From assembly GCA_018814055.1 (NCBI GenBank), contig JAHJAL010000135.1, positions 1 through 18,157 on the forward strand: 18,157 nt of DNA. The letters are read 5' to 3'. Source of the stretch: Patescibacteria group bacterium (GTDB lineage: Bacteria > Patescibacteriota > JAHJAL01). The notes beneath the pieces were generated by a model, which worked only from the letters and a program-made list of their open reading frames with translations, was not told where the DNA came from and did no database searches. Position numbers and translations under genes: made by a program. This document shows, piece after piece, positions 1 to 6,681 of the stretch; position 1 is the first letter of the stretch; every line of letters begins with the position of its first letter.

Positions 1-702
1 AAAGCCAAATCATTGCCACTGGCTTTCGGGTCGGCAATTCATCATGCGTTGGAAAATTTTTATATTTATTTGAAGAAATACAAGAAAGTGCAAAAGGGTG
101 GTAAGTTGGCTGAATATTTTGAGGAAGGTTTGAGGAGAGAGGTTGTTACAAAAACTGAATTCAAAGACCTTTTAAAGAAAGGCAAGGAAGTATTGCTGGG
201 TTATTATAATTTTTATGAAGAGGATTTTCGAGTGCCCTTGTACAATGAATACAATTTTGCCAAAGGGACGGTGTTGCTTGATAGGCGGATAATGTTGACG
301 GGGAAAGTGGATCGGATTGAATTGATCGAAGATGGGGATGGGGAGAGTGTGACGGTGGTGGATTACAAAACGGGTTAGCCCAAGAGCCGAAATGATATTA
401 TGGGCAAGACTAAACGCAGTGATGGTGATTATTTTCGCCAGCTTGTTTTCTACAAGATATTGGGCGACATTTCACATCGATTTCCTTTCAAGATTGTCAA
501 TTGCGAACTTGATTTTGTGGAGCCAATGCCTAGTGGTAAATACAAGAAAGAAGTGTTCAAAATTACCAAGGATGATACTGATAAGTTAAAAAAGCAAATT
601 CGCGAAGTCTGGCAGGGGATTTTTCATTTGAAATTTGATTGTGTGGGGGATGACAGTAAATGCAAAAAATGTGAATATTACGATATATGTCGCAGGAAAT
701 GA
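1..702 (+). pseudogene. C-terminal PD-(D/E)XK nuclease domain of a UvrD/AddB-type helicase, interrupted by in-frame TAG
   Basis: The frame is open from base 1, so the gene begins upstream. Visible nuclease motifs are FGSAIHHALE (N-terminal helix), VDRIE and VVDYKTG (metal-binding D and the D-x-K pair), then, after the stop, DYFRQLVFYK (the QxxxY-type motif) and a cysteine cluster near the end (C-x6-C-x2-C-x5-C) like the Fe-S cluster of AddB/Cas4 nucleases. A TAG at 376-378 lies in the same frame between VVDYKTG and the residues PKSRNDIMGKTKRSDGDY. In relatives this stretch reads through, usually with Lys at this place, so a single AAG-to-TAG change explains it. The gene ends at TGA 700-702. 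Known family role: DNA unwinding and end processing in repair. Truncation at the TAG would remove the QxxxY motif and the cysteines. It is probably a pseudogene or a sequencing error; amber readthrough is less likely. Confidence 0.8.
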
Positions 703-722
703 ATAATGAAAAATGAATAATG
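697..722. repeat. Short tandem duplication at the helicase stop codon
   Basis: AAATGAATAATG occurs at 697-708 and again at 711-722 (period 14). The first copy contains the TGA stop of the helicase frame. It is followed by TAGGGGCAGACC (723-734), which resembles one end of hairpin-type dispersed repeats and here has no partner arm. Confidence 0.6.
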
Positions 723-732
723 TAGGGGCAGA

Positions 733-744
733 CCTGGGATGACA
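733..744. repeat. 12-bp inverted copy of the repeat at 1427-1438
   Basis: CCTGGGATGACA here is the exact reverse complement of TGTCATCCCAGG at 1427-1438. The two copies flank the toxin-antitoxin module. This one looks like a short remnant; no hairpin partner is present beside it. Confidence 0.55.
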
Positions 745-769
745 AATATAAAGAGGATGTTTGAAATAA

Positions 770-798
770 TTGAAATACAAACTTATGTACGTTATAAT
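770..798 (+). promoter_or_regulatory. Sigma70-type promoter of the Phd/RelE module
   Basis: TTGAAA (770-775), 17-bp spacer, TATAAT (793-798): a near-consensus promoter. Transcription would start near 805, giving a leader of roughly 28 nt before the antitoxin ATG at 833. Confidence 0.75.
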
Positions 799-802
799 GT
801 AC
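787..802. promoter_or_regulatory. Imperfect palindrome over the -10 box, likely autoregulatory operator
   Basis: GTACGTTATAATGTAC is symmetric except for one position in each half. It is centred on the -10 hexamer, where a Phd-type repressor would block RNA polymerase. Antitoxins of this family are known to autoregulate through palindromes at their promoters; binding here is inferred. Confidence 0.6.
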
Positions 803-832
803 GTGTAATTATTTAATAACTATTATGTAAAA

Positions 833-1111
833 ATGAACACCAAAACAACATTATCGATTTCAGAAGCACGTAACAAGATATTTGAAATTGCCAATGAAGT
901 ACAAAAACCGGGAGTTTTTTATGCTTTGACTGACAGGGGACGGCCCAAAGTAGTGCTCTTGTCGGCTGAGGAATTTGAATCATGGATGGAAACTTTGGAG
1001 GTGATCAAGGATTTTCCGGAATTGAAGCGGGATTTGAAAAAAGCGAGAGAGGAATATGCCAAAGGGAATTATAGTGAACTGAGTAATTTGATTGATAAAA
1101 ATGACAAATAA
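833..1111 (+). CDS. Phd/YefM-family antitoxin
   Basis: 92 aa. The N-terminal half (NTKTTLSISEARNKIFEIANEV, then VFYALTDRGRPKVVLLSAEEFESW) is the standard Phd/YefM DNA-binding fold: beta strand, SEARxxI helix, a turn with the R-G-R-P-K-V-V-L strand, and the SxEEFExW helix. The C-terminal part (about residues 60-92) is charged and helical, as expected for the toxin-neutralising tail. There is no Shine-Dalgarno at the start; the ATG at 833 follows a good promoter by about 28 nt. The toxin ATG lies inside the end of this gene (overlap 1101-1111), indicating coupled translation. It should neutralise the downstream RelE/ParE-type toxin and repress its own promoter. Confidence 0.88.
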   Translation: MNTKTTLSISEARNKIFEIANEVQKPGVFYALTDRGRPKVVLLSAEEFESWMETLEVIKDFPELKRDLKKAREEYAKGNYSELSNLIDKNDK

Positions 1112-1367
1112 AAAAAAGTATAAAGTTATTGTTCCGCAGAGAGTAAAAAAGGAATTCAATCGCATAGACAAGAAACATCGACGCAAGATTTTGCTGGCGC
1201 TGGTGGCCTTGGGTCAAGATCCGACTGTGGGTAAAAAACTGGTAGGGAAATACAAGAAGTTGTGGTCCTATCGGGTCTGGCCGTATCGGATTATATATGA
1301 GGTTATGCGTGGTAAGTTGGTGGTGTTGGTGATCAGGATCGGACACAGGAAGGATGCTTATAAATAA
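1101..1367 (+). CDS. RelE/ParE-superfamily toxin
   Basis: 88 aa from ATG 1101. A TTG at 1092 would add three residues and is less likely. The fold signature is clear: KVIVPQRVKKEFNRID (strand plus first helix), a second helix DKKHRRKILLALVAL, then LWSYRVWPYRIIYEV and LVVLVIRIGHRKDAY, the C-terminal strands with the arginines and H-R-K-D-x-Y tail typical of RelE-like toxins. Family members are mostly ribosome-dependent mRNA endonucleases; ParE-like members poison gyrase. Sequence alone does not separate the two, but the HRKDAY tail favours the RelE-like group. It overlaps the antitoxin by 11 bp. No convincing terminator follows. Confidence 0.88.
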   Translation: MTNKKKYKVIVPQRVKKEFNRIDKKHRRKILLALVALGQDPTVGKKLVGKYKKLWSYRVWPYRIIYEVMRGKLVVLVIRIGHRKDAYK

Positions 1368-1426
1368 AAAAGGAAATGTCGGTAAATAATTTCATAAAAG
1401 ATTTTTATTGATTGGTTTTTTTATGG

Positions 1427-1475
1427 TGTCATCCCAGGCCCTAAGTGTATTCACGCTAGGGATCAGGGATCTCCG
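1427..1475. repeat. Dispersed hairpin repeat element
   Basis: Nested inverted arms: ATCCC (1431-1435) with GGGAT (1466-1470), and CCCTA-a-GTG (1439-1447) with CAC-gc-TAGGG (1452-1461) around a TATT loop. The GTCATCCC start and GGGATC-rich end resemble the hairpin repeats that begin GTCATTCCC in many bacterial genomes. TGTCATCCCAGG (1427-1438) recurs inverted at 733-744. No T-run follows, so it is not an intrinsic terminator in the plus direction. Confidence 0.55.
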
Positions 1476-1496
1476 CCGTTACCCAATATTAAACCC

Positions 1497-1525
1497 TTGA
1501 CATATAACATGTCATGTGGTACTTT
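1497..1525 (+). promoter_or_regulatory. Extended -10 promoter with palindrome in the spacer
   Basis: TTGACA (1497-1502), 17-bp spacer, TACTTT (1520-1525) preceded by TGG (extended -10). The spacer holds ACATG-T-CATGT (1507-1517), a short palindrome that could be an operator. It would drive the gene starting at 1562. Confidence 0.6.
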
Positions 1526-1561
1526 GGGTGTAACGAAAAAAATTGTATTTGTTAATTATAA

Positions 1562-2245
1562 ATGATGATGAAAAATACTTTAGAGAACAAAGTTTTTGAA
1601 CAGCCAAAGAGCAACGAATCTTTGGAATTTCCCAATGAAAATAACCCAGTTAATGAGCCAAAGAAAGAAAAGACAAGCATGATAAATCGGCTCAAAAGAT
1701 GGATTGCTGGTGAAAAAAGGGTGGAAAACGTGAAAACTGAAGATGCAGATCAGTTAAAGGTGAATGAAGTGATCAGTAAGAGTGTAAACGTCTATGCGGA
1801 GAAAAAGACTCAAGGTAGCTGGTTGAATAAGGTGTTGAACAATAGTTTTATGGAGAGTAGTCCCGGATTGCAAAATGCGGTCAAAAGGGGTGTTTCCTGG
1901 TTGGAAAAAGCTAAATTATCTGTCAATAAAGTCTTGAACGGCGAATCCGGCCGAAGTGCGTATACGGCTGATGAGCTTTTGTCTATGGTGGATGCGAAAT
2001 TTACGGGCAAAAAGAATTCGGTGTCAAGCCGACTTGATACAAAGATCGCTGAAAACGGCTCTAATTATAGTACTGAGGAATTGGCAGCTTATCTATCTAT
2101 GGTAGATGAAGCCAAGGTAGTGGGTAACACGATGGATATGAAGAAGTTGGGTAAAGTCCGCCAGTCTTTGCTATCACAATTGCAGAAAAGGTTCAATCTA
2201 CTCCCGCTAGTGGTATCAAGATGTTTTTTGAGGGGGAAAGTTTGA
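1562..2245 (+). CDS. N-terminal part of an acidic membrane-anchored or secreted protein (frameshifted)
   Basis: 227 aa as read, no recognised family. The protein is Lys/Glu/Ser-rich and soluble, with no signal peptide at its N-terminus. It contains two related segments, YTADELLSMVDAKF and YSTEELAAYLSMVDEAK, that look like a short internal repeat. After about residue 208 (LLSQLQK) the reading becomes RFNLLPLVVSRCFLRGKV and stops. In the -1 frame the protein continues as EKVQSTPASGIKMFFEGES into the next reading frame, which has no stop after 2154. The change point is at or near the AAAA run at 2186-2189. With one A restored the two frames form a single product of about 722 aa. The last roughly 18 residues of this reading are therefore probably not native. 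Alternative: two separate overlapping genes. Confidence 0.6.
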   Translation: MMMKNTLENKVFEQPKSNESLEFPNENNPVNEPKKEKTSMINRLKRWIAGEKRVENVKTEDADQLKVNEVISKSVNVYAEKKTQGSWLNKVLNNSFMESSPGLQNAVKRGVSWLEKAKLSVNKVLNGESGRSAYTADELLSMVDAKFTGKKNSVSSRLDTKIAENGSNYSTEELAAYLSMVDEAKVVGNTMDMKKLGKVRQSLLSQLQKRFNLLPLVVSRCFLRGKV

Positions 2246-3729
2246 ATATTACTGCTAGTGAAGAAGCCAAGAAAAAGATTGGGGATCAATATAATAGTAT
2301 TTTGAGTAATTGGGAAAAAGCACCGGTAGTGAAGTCCAATGTTTCCTGGAGTGAATTTTTGCAAAGAAAATTGGCAGGAGCCAAGAAGTTTTCCAAAGGC
2401 AAGATGGCGGCGGCTACTTTGTCATTTATGTTTTTTGTTTCTCCATTTCTGAAATCTGACGCGATGACTGAAAATCAAGATGGTTTGGCGGGTATGGACA
2501 AGCAGGCACCGGTAAGAGAATCAAACAGGTTTGTTGATCCGTTGCATCCTGGCGCGGCTAGTGATATGGAACAAAATAATTTTGATATTGATTTATCTGA
2601 GAGGGAGAGTGAAGAAGGTGTTGAGGAAGAAGATGTGACAGAGGAAGAGAAAGAGGAGCAACCTAATAGTGTGGAAGTTTATGATACTGCGGATGAGGGT
2701 GGTGATGATTCTGGTACCGAAGATACTGATGAGACTGAGTCGACTGATGAGGAGGAAGAAGATACCAATGAGGATACCGATACGGTTCCTGGACCGACTT
2801 ATAATACTCCGGATGAGATGGATACGACTGATAATACTGAGGGAACGGAAGAGAGTACAGAGGAGACAGCTGAGGATAAGTCAGATGAGGAAACTGATGA
2901 GACAAAATACCCAGCTGATGATGCTGATACAAAAGTGTTTCCGGACAAGGTCGTGAAGGTGCCGGGTGGCTTGCATCATAGTGAGGTAGATGTGGATAAT
3001 GATGGTATTGGTGATACGCTGGAAAAATTTGGTGAGTATTTGGCTGATGATAGTAATCATGGGATTTTGTCAAAGGAGACGCCTGATGTGGATTATGATG
3101 TGAGTAAGTTTTATGGGAATCCGGAGAATGCGGAGAAGTTGATGAGTGATTGGAAAACTGGTGAAAAGCCGGTAACTACCGAAAATAATTCTACGCCTCC
3201 TCTAACTGAAGAGCCAACTGTACCAAGCGCACCGACTACTTCTGGTGTGCAGGAAGATATACCGGTGGCGACGACTGAGGATGGTGACGGAGCAGAGGGT
3301 GGAGATGATACTGGTGGTGATTGGTGGAGTGAGTATGAAAATTATGAATTGGAACAGGATTCTTCAAGCCAGGGATCTAATCCAAAAGTCATTGAAAGCG
3401 AGCTTGAGATGAATGGTGGTACAGATGACACCAGTACACAAGCACCGACTGTGATTGAAGCTGAATTAAAGATGAATGATGGTAGTGATGGCAAGATAGA
3501 AGGTTTTCAATCAGAAGTTATAAAAACTAATAGTTCAAATATTGTTGAGGGGTCTTTGCAAATGCCGGGTGGAACTGAGATATTGCCTGGGCAGGAGAAC
3601 ATTGTAGAAGGTTCTTTGCAGATGCCTGGTGGTGTGAGTGTTCCTACTGATGTGGTTGGTTCTGGCTCAAATGTTATTCAGTCGGAATTGACTATGCCGG
3701 GTGTGGAGCAGGAATACAAAGTTAGATAA
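2221..3729 (+). CDS. C-terminal part of the acidic exported protein: signal-like segment, Ca-binding-like motif, C-terminal peptide repeats
   Basis: 502 aa from ATG 2221, with the frame open back to 2155. Residues 1-60 are a helical, lysine-rich region. Residues 61-79 form a hydrophobic segment preceded by KKFSKGK and followed by SDA, resembling a signal or anchor sequence set unusually far from the start. Residues about 115-245 are very acidic and Thr-rich. VDVDNDGIGD at about 256-265 is a DxDNDGxxD calcium-binding-like loop, as in thrombospondin type-3 repeats. The C-terminus carries five copies of a motif of form [VN]I-x-x-x-L-x-M-(P/N)-G (about residues 390-400, 411-421, 440-451, 460-471, 485-494). 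The region after the hydrophobic segment is predicted to be extracellular. Function unknown. It probably belongs in one frame with the upstream reading frame, from which it is separated by a -1 shift. Confidence 0.6.
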   Translation: MFFEGESLNITASEEAKKKIGDQYNSILSNWEKAPVVKSNVSWSEFLQRKLAGAKKFSKGKMAAATLSFMFFVSPFLKSDAMTENQDGLAGMDKQAPVRESNRFVDPLHPGAASDMEQNNFDIDLSERESEEGVEEEDVTEEEKEEQPNSVEVYDTADEGGDDSGTEDTDETESTDEEEEDTNEDTDTVPGPTYNTPDEMDTTDNTEGTEESTEETAEDKSDEETDETKYPADDADTKVFPDKVVKVPGGLHHSEVDVDNDGIGDTLEKFGEYLADDSNHGILSKETPDVDYDVSKFYGNPENAEKLMSDWKTGEKPVTTENNSTPPLTEEPTVPSAPTTSGVQEDIPVATTEDGDGAEGGDDTGGDWWSEYENYELEQDSSSQGSNPKVIESELEMNGGTDDTSTQAPTVIEAELKMNDGSDGKIEGFQSEVIKTNSSNIVEGSLQMPGGTEILPGQENIVEGSLQMPGGVSVPTDVVGSGSNVIQSELTMPGVEQEYKVR

Positions 3730-3853
3730 TAATTTTTTTGAAGATATATTAGAGGAGGGCCAAGGGAGATAATCCTGGTGTTGGGAGTTTGATGGTATTG
3801 TTTGATTGTTTACAAATTTGGTGGGTTGTTGTGTGGTAAGTTGGTGGCAATTC

Positions 3854-3882
3854 GGAATGAAGTAAACTGATGACTTCATTCC
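3854..3882. repeat. Perfect 10-bp inverted repeat
   Basis: GGAATGAAGT (3854-3863) and ACTTCATTCC (3873-3882) pair perfectly around a 9-nt loop. No T-run follows. It lies 87 nt before the start of the next gene and could be an operator or an RNA hairpin in its leader. The role is unknown. Confidence 0.6.
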
Positions 3883-3922
3883 AGATTGGTGTCAATTTAA
3901 GACACAAAAATTTTGGCAAATA

Positions 3923-3938
3923 TGCAAAATTTTTTGCA
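3923..3938. repeat. AT-rich palindrome upstream of the secreted-protein pair
   Basis: TGCAAAA (3923-3929), TT, TTTTGCA (3932-3938) is a 7-bp inverted repeat just before the Shine-Dalgarno sequence. It may bind a regulator or form a weak hairpin. Confidence 0.4.
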
Positions 3939-3968
3939 ATATTAAAAAAAGGGAAGGAGGAGATCGTT

Positions 3969-5069
3969 TTGTTGAACAAAAAACTGATCTCAAGGATTTT
4001 ATTAATTGTTCTGTTGTTTTCGTTTTTGAGTCTTGATTTTGAAGTAATAAATCTTGATGAGAAAGCGAATATTGCTCATGGTCCAAATTTGGTAAAAGGA
4101 GTGGCTTATAGAATTGGGCCAAGAAAGGCAGAGGCAGGTGTGTTAAGCTGGGTAGCAGTAGTACTGGGAGGAATAATAAATCCATTATTACCTCCACATG
4201 AAAGAATAGTCCCAACTGCAGATCCGGCGGTGACTTTAAAGTTTAATGATGGTACTGCATATGCACTCAATATCGCTGAGAAGGAGTGCACTATATGGTT
4301 ACCATATAGTACTTGGGATGAATTAAATCCATTTATTACTATAGTGCCTGGTGCTCATGGTGATGGGCAAGGGTTTATAGAGTGGTTTAAGGTGTTAGTA
4401 AATGGTGCGTTGTATGATCTGGTGGAAAGAAAAAGCGAAGGCGAGATATTAATTTCGTATTTAAATCGAGATGATTTAAAGAAATATTGTGTTGATCTGG
4501 AAAAATATAACAAGTATGAGGGTCTAGGTTACTCAAAACCTGACTATATGAGTTATAGGATTGAGATAGTGTCGGATAGTTCTGAGGCAAGTGACAAGTG
4601 TGATCCAGATTTCACATTATTTATTAATGTGGTTTCACCTGATTATTTTGAAGGATCAGATTTAGAACAGAAGATTTCTGATGGTGAAGCTTTTGCTATC
4701 AGAATGGTGTCAGAGGGGGAATGTGATGTATCTGGTATAAAAAATCCAATTTATTTTAATCAATTAAAAAATAAGGCAAAGTTAAATGTAGTCGATGAAA
4801 TAAATTTGTTGTTTTCTGGACCAGAGAATATTTCTCTTGAGTATTATGCGCCTGAACTAAGTGATATTCTACCAGAGTATGCTTCTGGTGAACTAGGCTA
4901 TTTTTCTCCAAAAGAGAATGAAATTCAAAGAGTTACAATTACAAATAGTTTTTTCAGACAGTATGCGACTGGGGAAGAGAAAATTGAGGTAACCTATGTA
5001 TTAATGCATGTTGTTACGGATAATTCAGGAACGAAAGATCTGATATTAATGAGAGGGGGTGATAAATAA
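3969..5069 (+). CDS. Secreted protein of unknown family
   Basis: 366 aa. I choose the TTG at 3969 because AGGAGG (3955-3960), the strongest Shine-Dalgarno in the window, sits 8 nt upstream. It also gives a classical signal peptide: NKKLISR, then the hydrophobic core ILLIVLLFSFLSL. An ATG at 3870 is in frame but would bury the signal peptide and place the strong ribosome-binding site inside the gene. A second hydrophobic stretch (about residues 56-74, AGVLSWVAVVLGGIINPLL) follows and may anchor the protein. The rest is a mixed, beta-leaning domain with four cysteines (in KECTI, KYCVD, DKCDP, GECDV) that could form two disulfides. The stop codon overlaps the ATG of the next gene by one base, so the pair is an operon. 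No family recognised. Confidence 0.7.
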   Translation: MLNKKLISRILLIVLLFSFLSLDFEVINLDEKANIAHGPNLVKGVAYRIGPRKAEAGVLSWVAVVLGGIINPLLPPHERIVPTADPAVTLKFNDGTAYALNIAEKECTIWLPYSTWDELNPFITIVPGAHGDGQGFIEWFKVLVNGALYDLVERKSEGEILISYLNRDDLKKYCVDLEKYNKYEGLGYSKPDYMSYRIEIVSDSSEASDKCDPDFTLFINVVSPDYFEGSDLEQKISDGEAFAIRMVSEGECDVSGIKNPIYFNQLKNKAKLNVVDEINLLFSGPENISLEYYAPELSDILPEYASGELGYFSPKENEIQRVTITNSFFRQYATGEEKIEVTYVLMHVVTDNSGTKDLILMRGGDK

Positions 5070-5986
5070 TGGAGAGGTATAATACTCTTGTGTTATTTGT
5101 TATGTTAGTTGTTATGTTGACAGGAACATGCTTTTCGGAAGAAAAGGTAATTAATGAGAGGCCATGGGAGAACGAACCGACAATGTTTACAGTTGAACAG
5201 CAAAAGGCTTTTCTCAATTTAGCGGGAGCTGTGTTAGAGCCGTGGTGTAACATGTTAAAAAACACCAATAAAATAGACCATGAGATAACTCTAGCAATGC
5301 TTTTTCCTGGTAATATGGAGATAGTTGATAGAGTAAAAAACAAGGAGTGTGATGCTATTTATTGGCTCAAGAATGATATAGTATATCAATACATGCTATG
5401 TCAAGATGACGTGACAGGAAGTTTGATTTTGTGGGGGCCTTTATTGATGCAATTGGATAAGCCTTACAAGGCCTATGTTTACTATTTTGAGTGGCAAGGG
5501 CTGATGGTGGAAATGCATATATATGACGACAATTGTAGAAACATATGTATTAGATACTATCCTTTGCCGCCAAGAATAGAAGATCCCAATGAACCTCCGT
5601 CACCCCCACCACCTCCTGTGCCGAAAATGTCATATTTCATTTGGCAGCCGACAGTAACTGGGTGGGTTATTGCTAAAAAGGTTGGCTATACTGTGAAGTT
5701 TTCTATCACTAAGGATCAGAGAACAGAAGCTCCAGGACACTATTTTGTTCCTAGGAATTCTGCGTATATTAATGCGCAAGAAATAGAGGACAATGACTCA
5801 TTCAATATGAGTCAAGATCAGTATCAGAACAACCTGAACTGGTGGGAACAATACATCAATTTTGATGTGAACGATCCCAACAGTTGTGGACCACCTCCTA
5901 GTGGTGGCCACCATGATCCACCGGGAGAGGCGATACCAGGACCCCCGGACTATCGATCTCTTTATGAGATCATTTACCGAAAATAA
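5069..5986 (+). CDS. Secreted, cysteine- and tryptophan-rich protein with proline linker; unknown family
   Basis: 305 aa. The ATG overlaps the upstream stop (ATAATG) and follows GGGGGTGAT (5055-5063), a near-complete match to the extended Shine-Dalgarno, 5 nt away. The N-terminal segment MERYNTLVLFVMLVVMLTGTCFSEE is a signal peptide. The LTGTC sequence is only a poor lipobox (Thr before the Cys), so lipidation is uncertain. The first domain (about 25-172) contains most of the cysteines. A linker of the type PSPPPPPVP (about 174-186) separates it from a C-terminal domain rich in Tyr, Asn and Trp, which ends in a Gly/Pro/His-rich stretch. The two-domain layout with a proline hinge is common in exported binding proteins. 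Function unknown; it probably acts with the co-transcribed gene upstream. A strong terminator follows. Confidence 0.72.
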   Translation: MERYNTLVLFVMLVVMLTGTCFSEEKVINERPWENEPTMFTVEQQKAFLNLAGAVLEPWCNMLKNTNKIDHEITLAMLFPGNMEIVDRVKNKECDAIYWLKNDIVYQYMLCQDDVTGSLILWGPLLMQLDKPYKAYVYYFEWQGLMVEMHIYDDNCRNICIRYYPLPPRIEDPNEPPSPPPPPVPKMSYFIWQPTVTGWVIAKKVGYTVKFSITKDQRTEAPGHYFVPRNSAYINAQEIEDNDSFNMSQDQYQNNLNWWEQYINFDVNDPNSCGPPPSGGHHDPPGEAIPGPPDYRSLYEIIYRK

Positions 5987-6016
5987 AAATGAATATCAAT
6001 AAATCAAGTTTTACTT

Positions 6017-6066
6017 GAGCGTTTTCTTGATAAATGGGTTTATCAAAAAAAGCGCTCTATTTTTTT
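6017..6066 (+). terminator. Intrinsic terminator of the secreted-protein operon
   Basis: GAGCG...TTGATAAA, loop TGGG, TTTATCAA...CGCTC (stem 6017-6057 with a small internal loop) followed by a TATTTTTTT run. It is 31 nt after the stop of the second secreted-protein gene. Confidence 0.85.
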
Positions 6067-6237
6067 GCCCATTTTTGGTCTGGTTTGGGATATATTGAGC
6101 GGTGCCAATTGTGATGGAGTGGGGGAACTCGGGAGGGCGTGTTTGTGACTGAGTATTGAAGTTGATTATGGATGGTGGTATTTTATGTTATGTTGAATGA
6201 TTTGTAAACATACTATTTGAGGGGGTGATGAAGATTT

Positions 6238-6681
6238 TTGTGGCGCAATTGGATGAAAGTTTTTTGGATATGTCTGGCAGCTCTGGTATTTTTGGCTTTA
6301 GGGCCAGTTCAGCTAATGGCTCAGGATTCTGATGAAAAAATTCTGATTTTTGATAGGAATCCACTGGGCGGGCGTGTATTTGAAGTTACAAATCTGGGGT
6401 CATATATGGATGACTCTATGTACAGCTCGGTTGTGGATCCGGACAGTTTTGGAACTAGCGTGACGGTGTCACCTGGCGACAGGATAGAATTCAGACTTTA
6501 TCTATACAATCAGATTCCTGGCTCGGGCATGTTTGATGATCCCAGTTGTGAGGTGGGGTGGGGATTCTGGGAGGGATTGGTGTTAGCTTGGTTTTTTTAT
6601 TATCCGGGGAGATTTTTTGTTGTCTTTGGCAATATCGGACCACTCATCGATGGGGTGGGAGATGAGTTGGGAGAATTGTAG
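6238..6681 (+). pseudogene. Truncated secreted protein resembling the N-terminus of the DUF11 surface protein
   Basis: 147 aa from TTG 6238, with GGGGGTGAT (6221-6229) 8 nt upstream, the same Shine-Dalgarno as the gene at 5069. WRNWMKVFWICLAALVFLALGPVQLMAQD is a clear signal peptide. The segment DPDSFGTSVTVSPGDRIEFRLYLYNQIP matches in pattern DPNNYGKTKVVAPGDIVSLRVYIHNDQP of the large surface protein at 13426. After about residue 100 the similarity ends, and from 6583 on the frame simply runs antisense through the 3' end of the minus-strand gene to a TAG. I read it as the 5' remnant of a second surface-protein gene cut off by rearrangement. It may still be expressed as a short secreted product. 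Confidence 0.6.

Noticed and set aside
392..702. Separate small gene beginning at ATG 400 (or the overlapping frame at 392)
   Set aside because: The frame at 400 is the in-frame continuation of the nuclease domain after the TAG, with conserved motifs. It has no start signal of its own.
2183..2192. Programmed -1 frameshift at the A-run
   Set aside because: Only four A are present and the -1 slip would pair tRNA-Lys with GAA. There is no proper slippery heptamer, so a mutation or base-calling error is preferred.
2663..3073. Long open frames on both strands inside the acidic gene (2663-3073 minus, 2669-2956 plus)
   Set aside because: They are by-products of the repetitive Asp/Glu/Thr codons of the true frame; the products are low-complexity and have no start signals.
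3870..3968. Upstream ATG start of the secreted protein
   Set aside because: The start would place 33 residues before the signal peptide, fall within the inverted repeat, and leave the strong AGGAGG unused. TTG 3969 fits better.
5069..5140. Lipoprotein signal in the 305-residue secreted protein
   Set aside because: LTGTC has Thr directly before Cys, unlike the usual Gly, Ala or Ser, so lipidation is not claimed.
3802..6212. TGTTTACAAAT near 3806 and its reverse complement near 6200 as a shared regulator site
   Set aside because: The match is 11 bases of AT-rich DNA in opposite orientations and can arise by chance.
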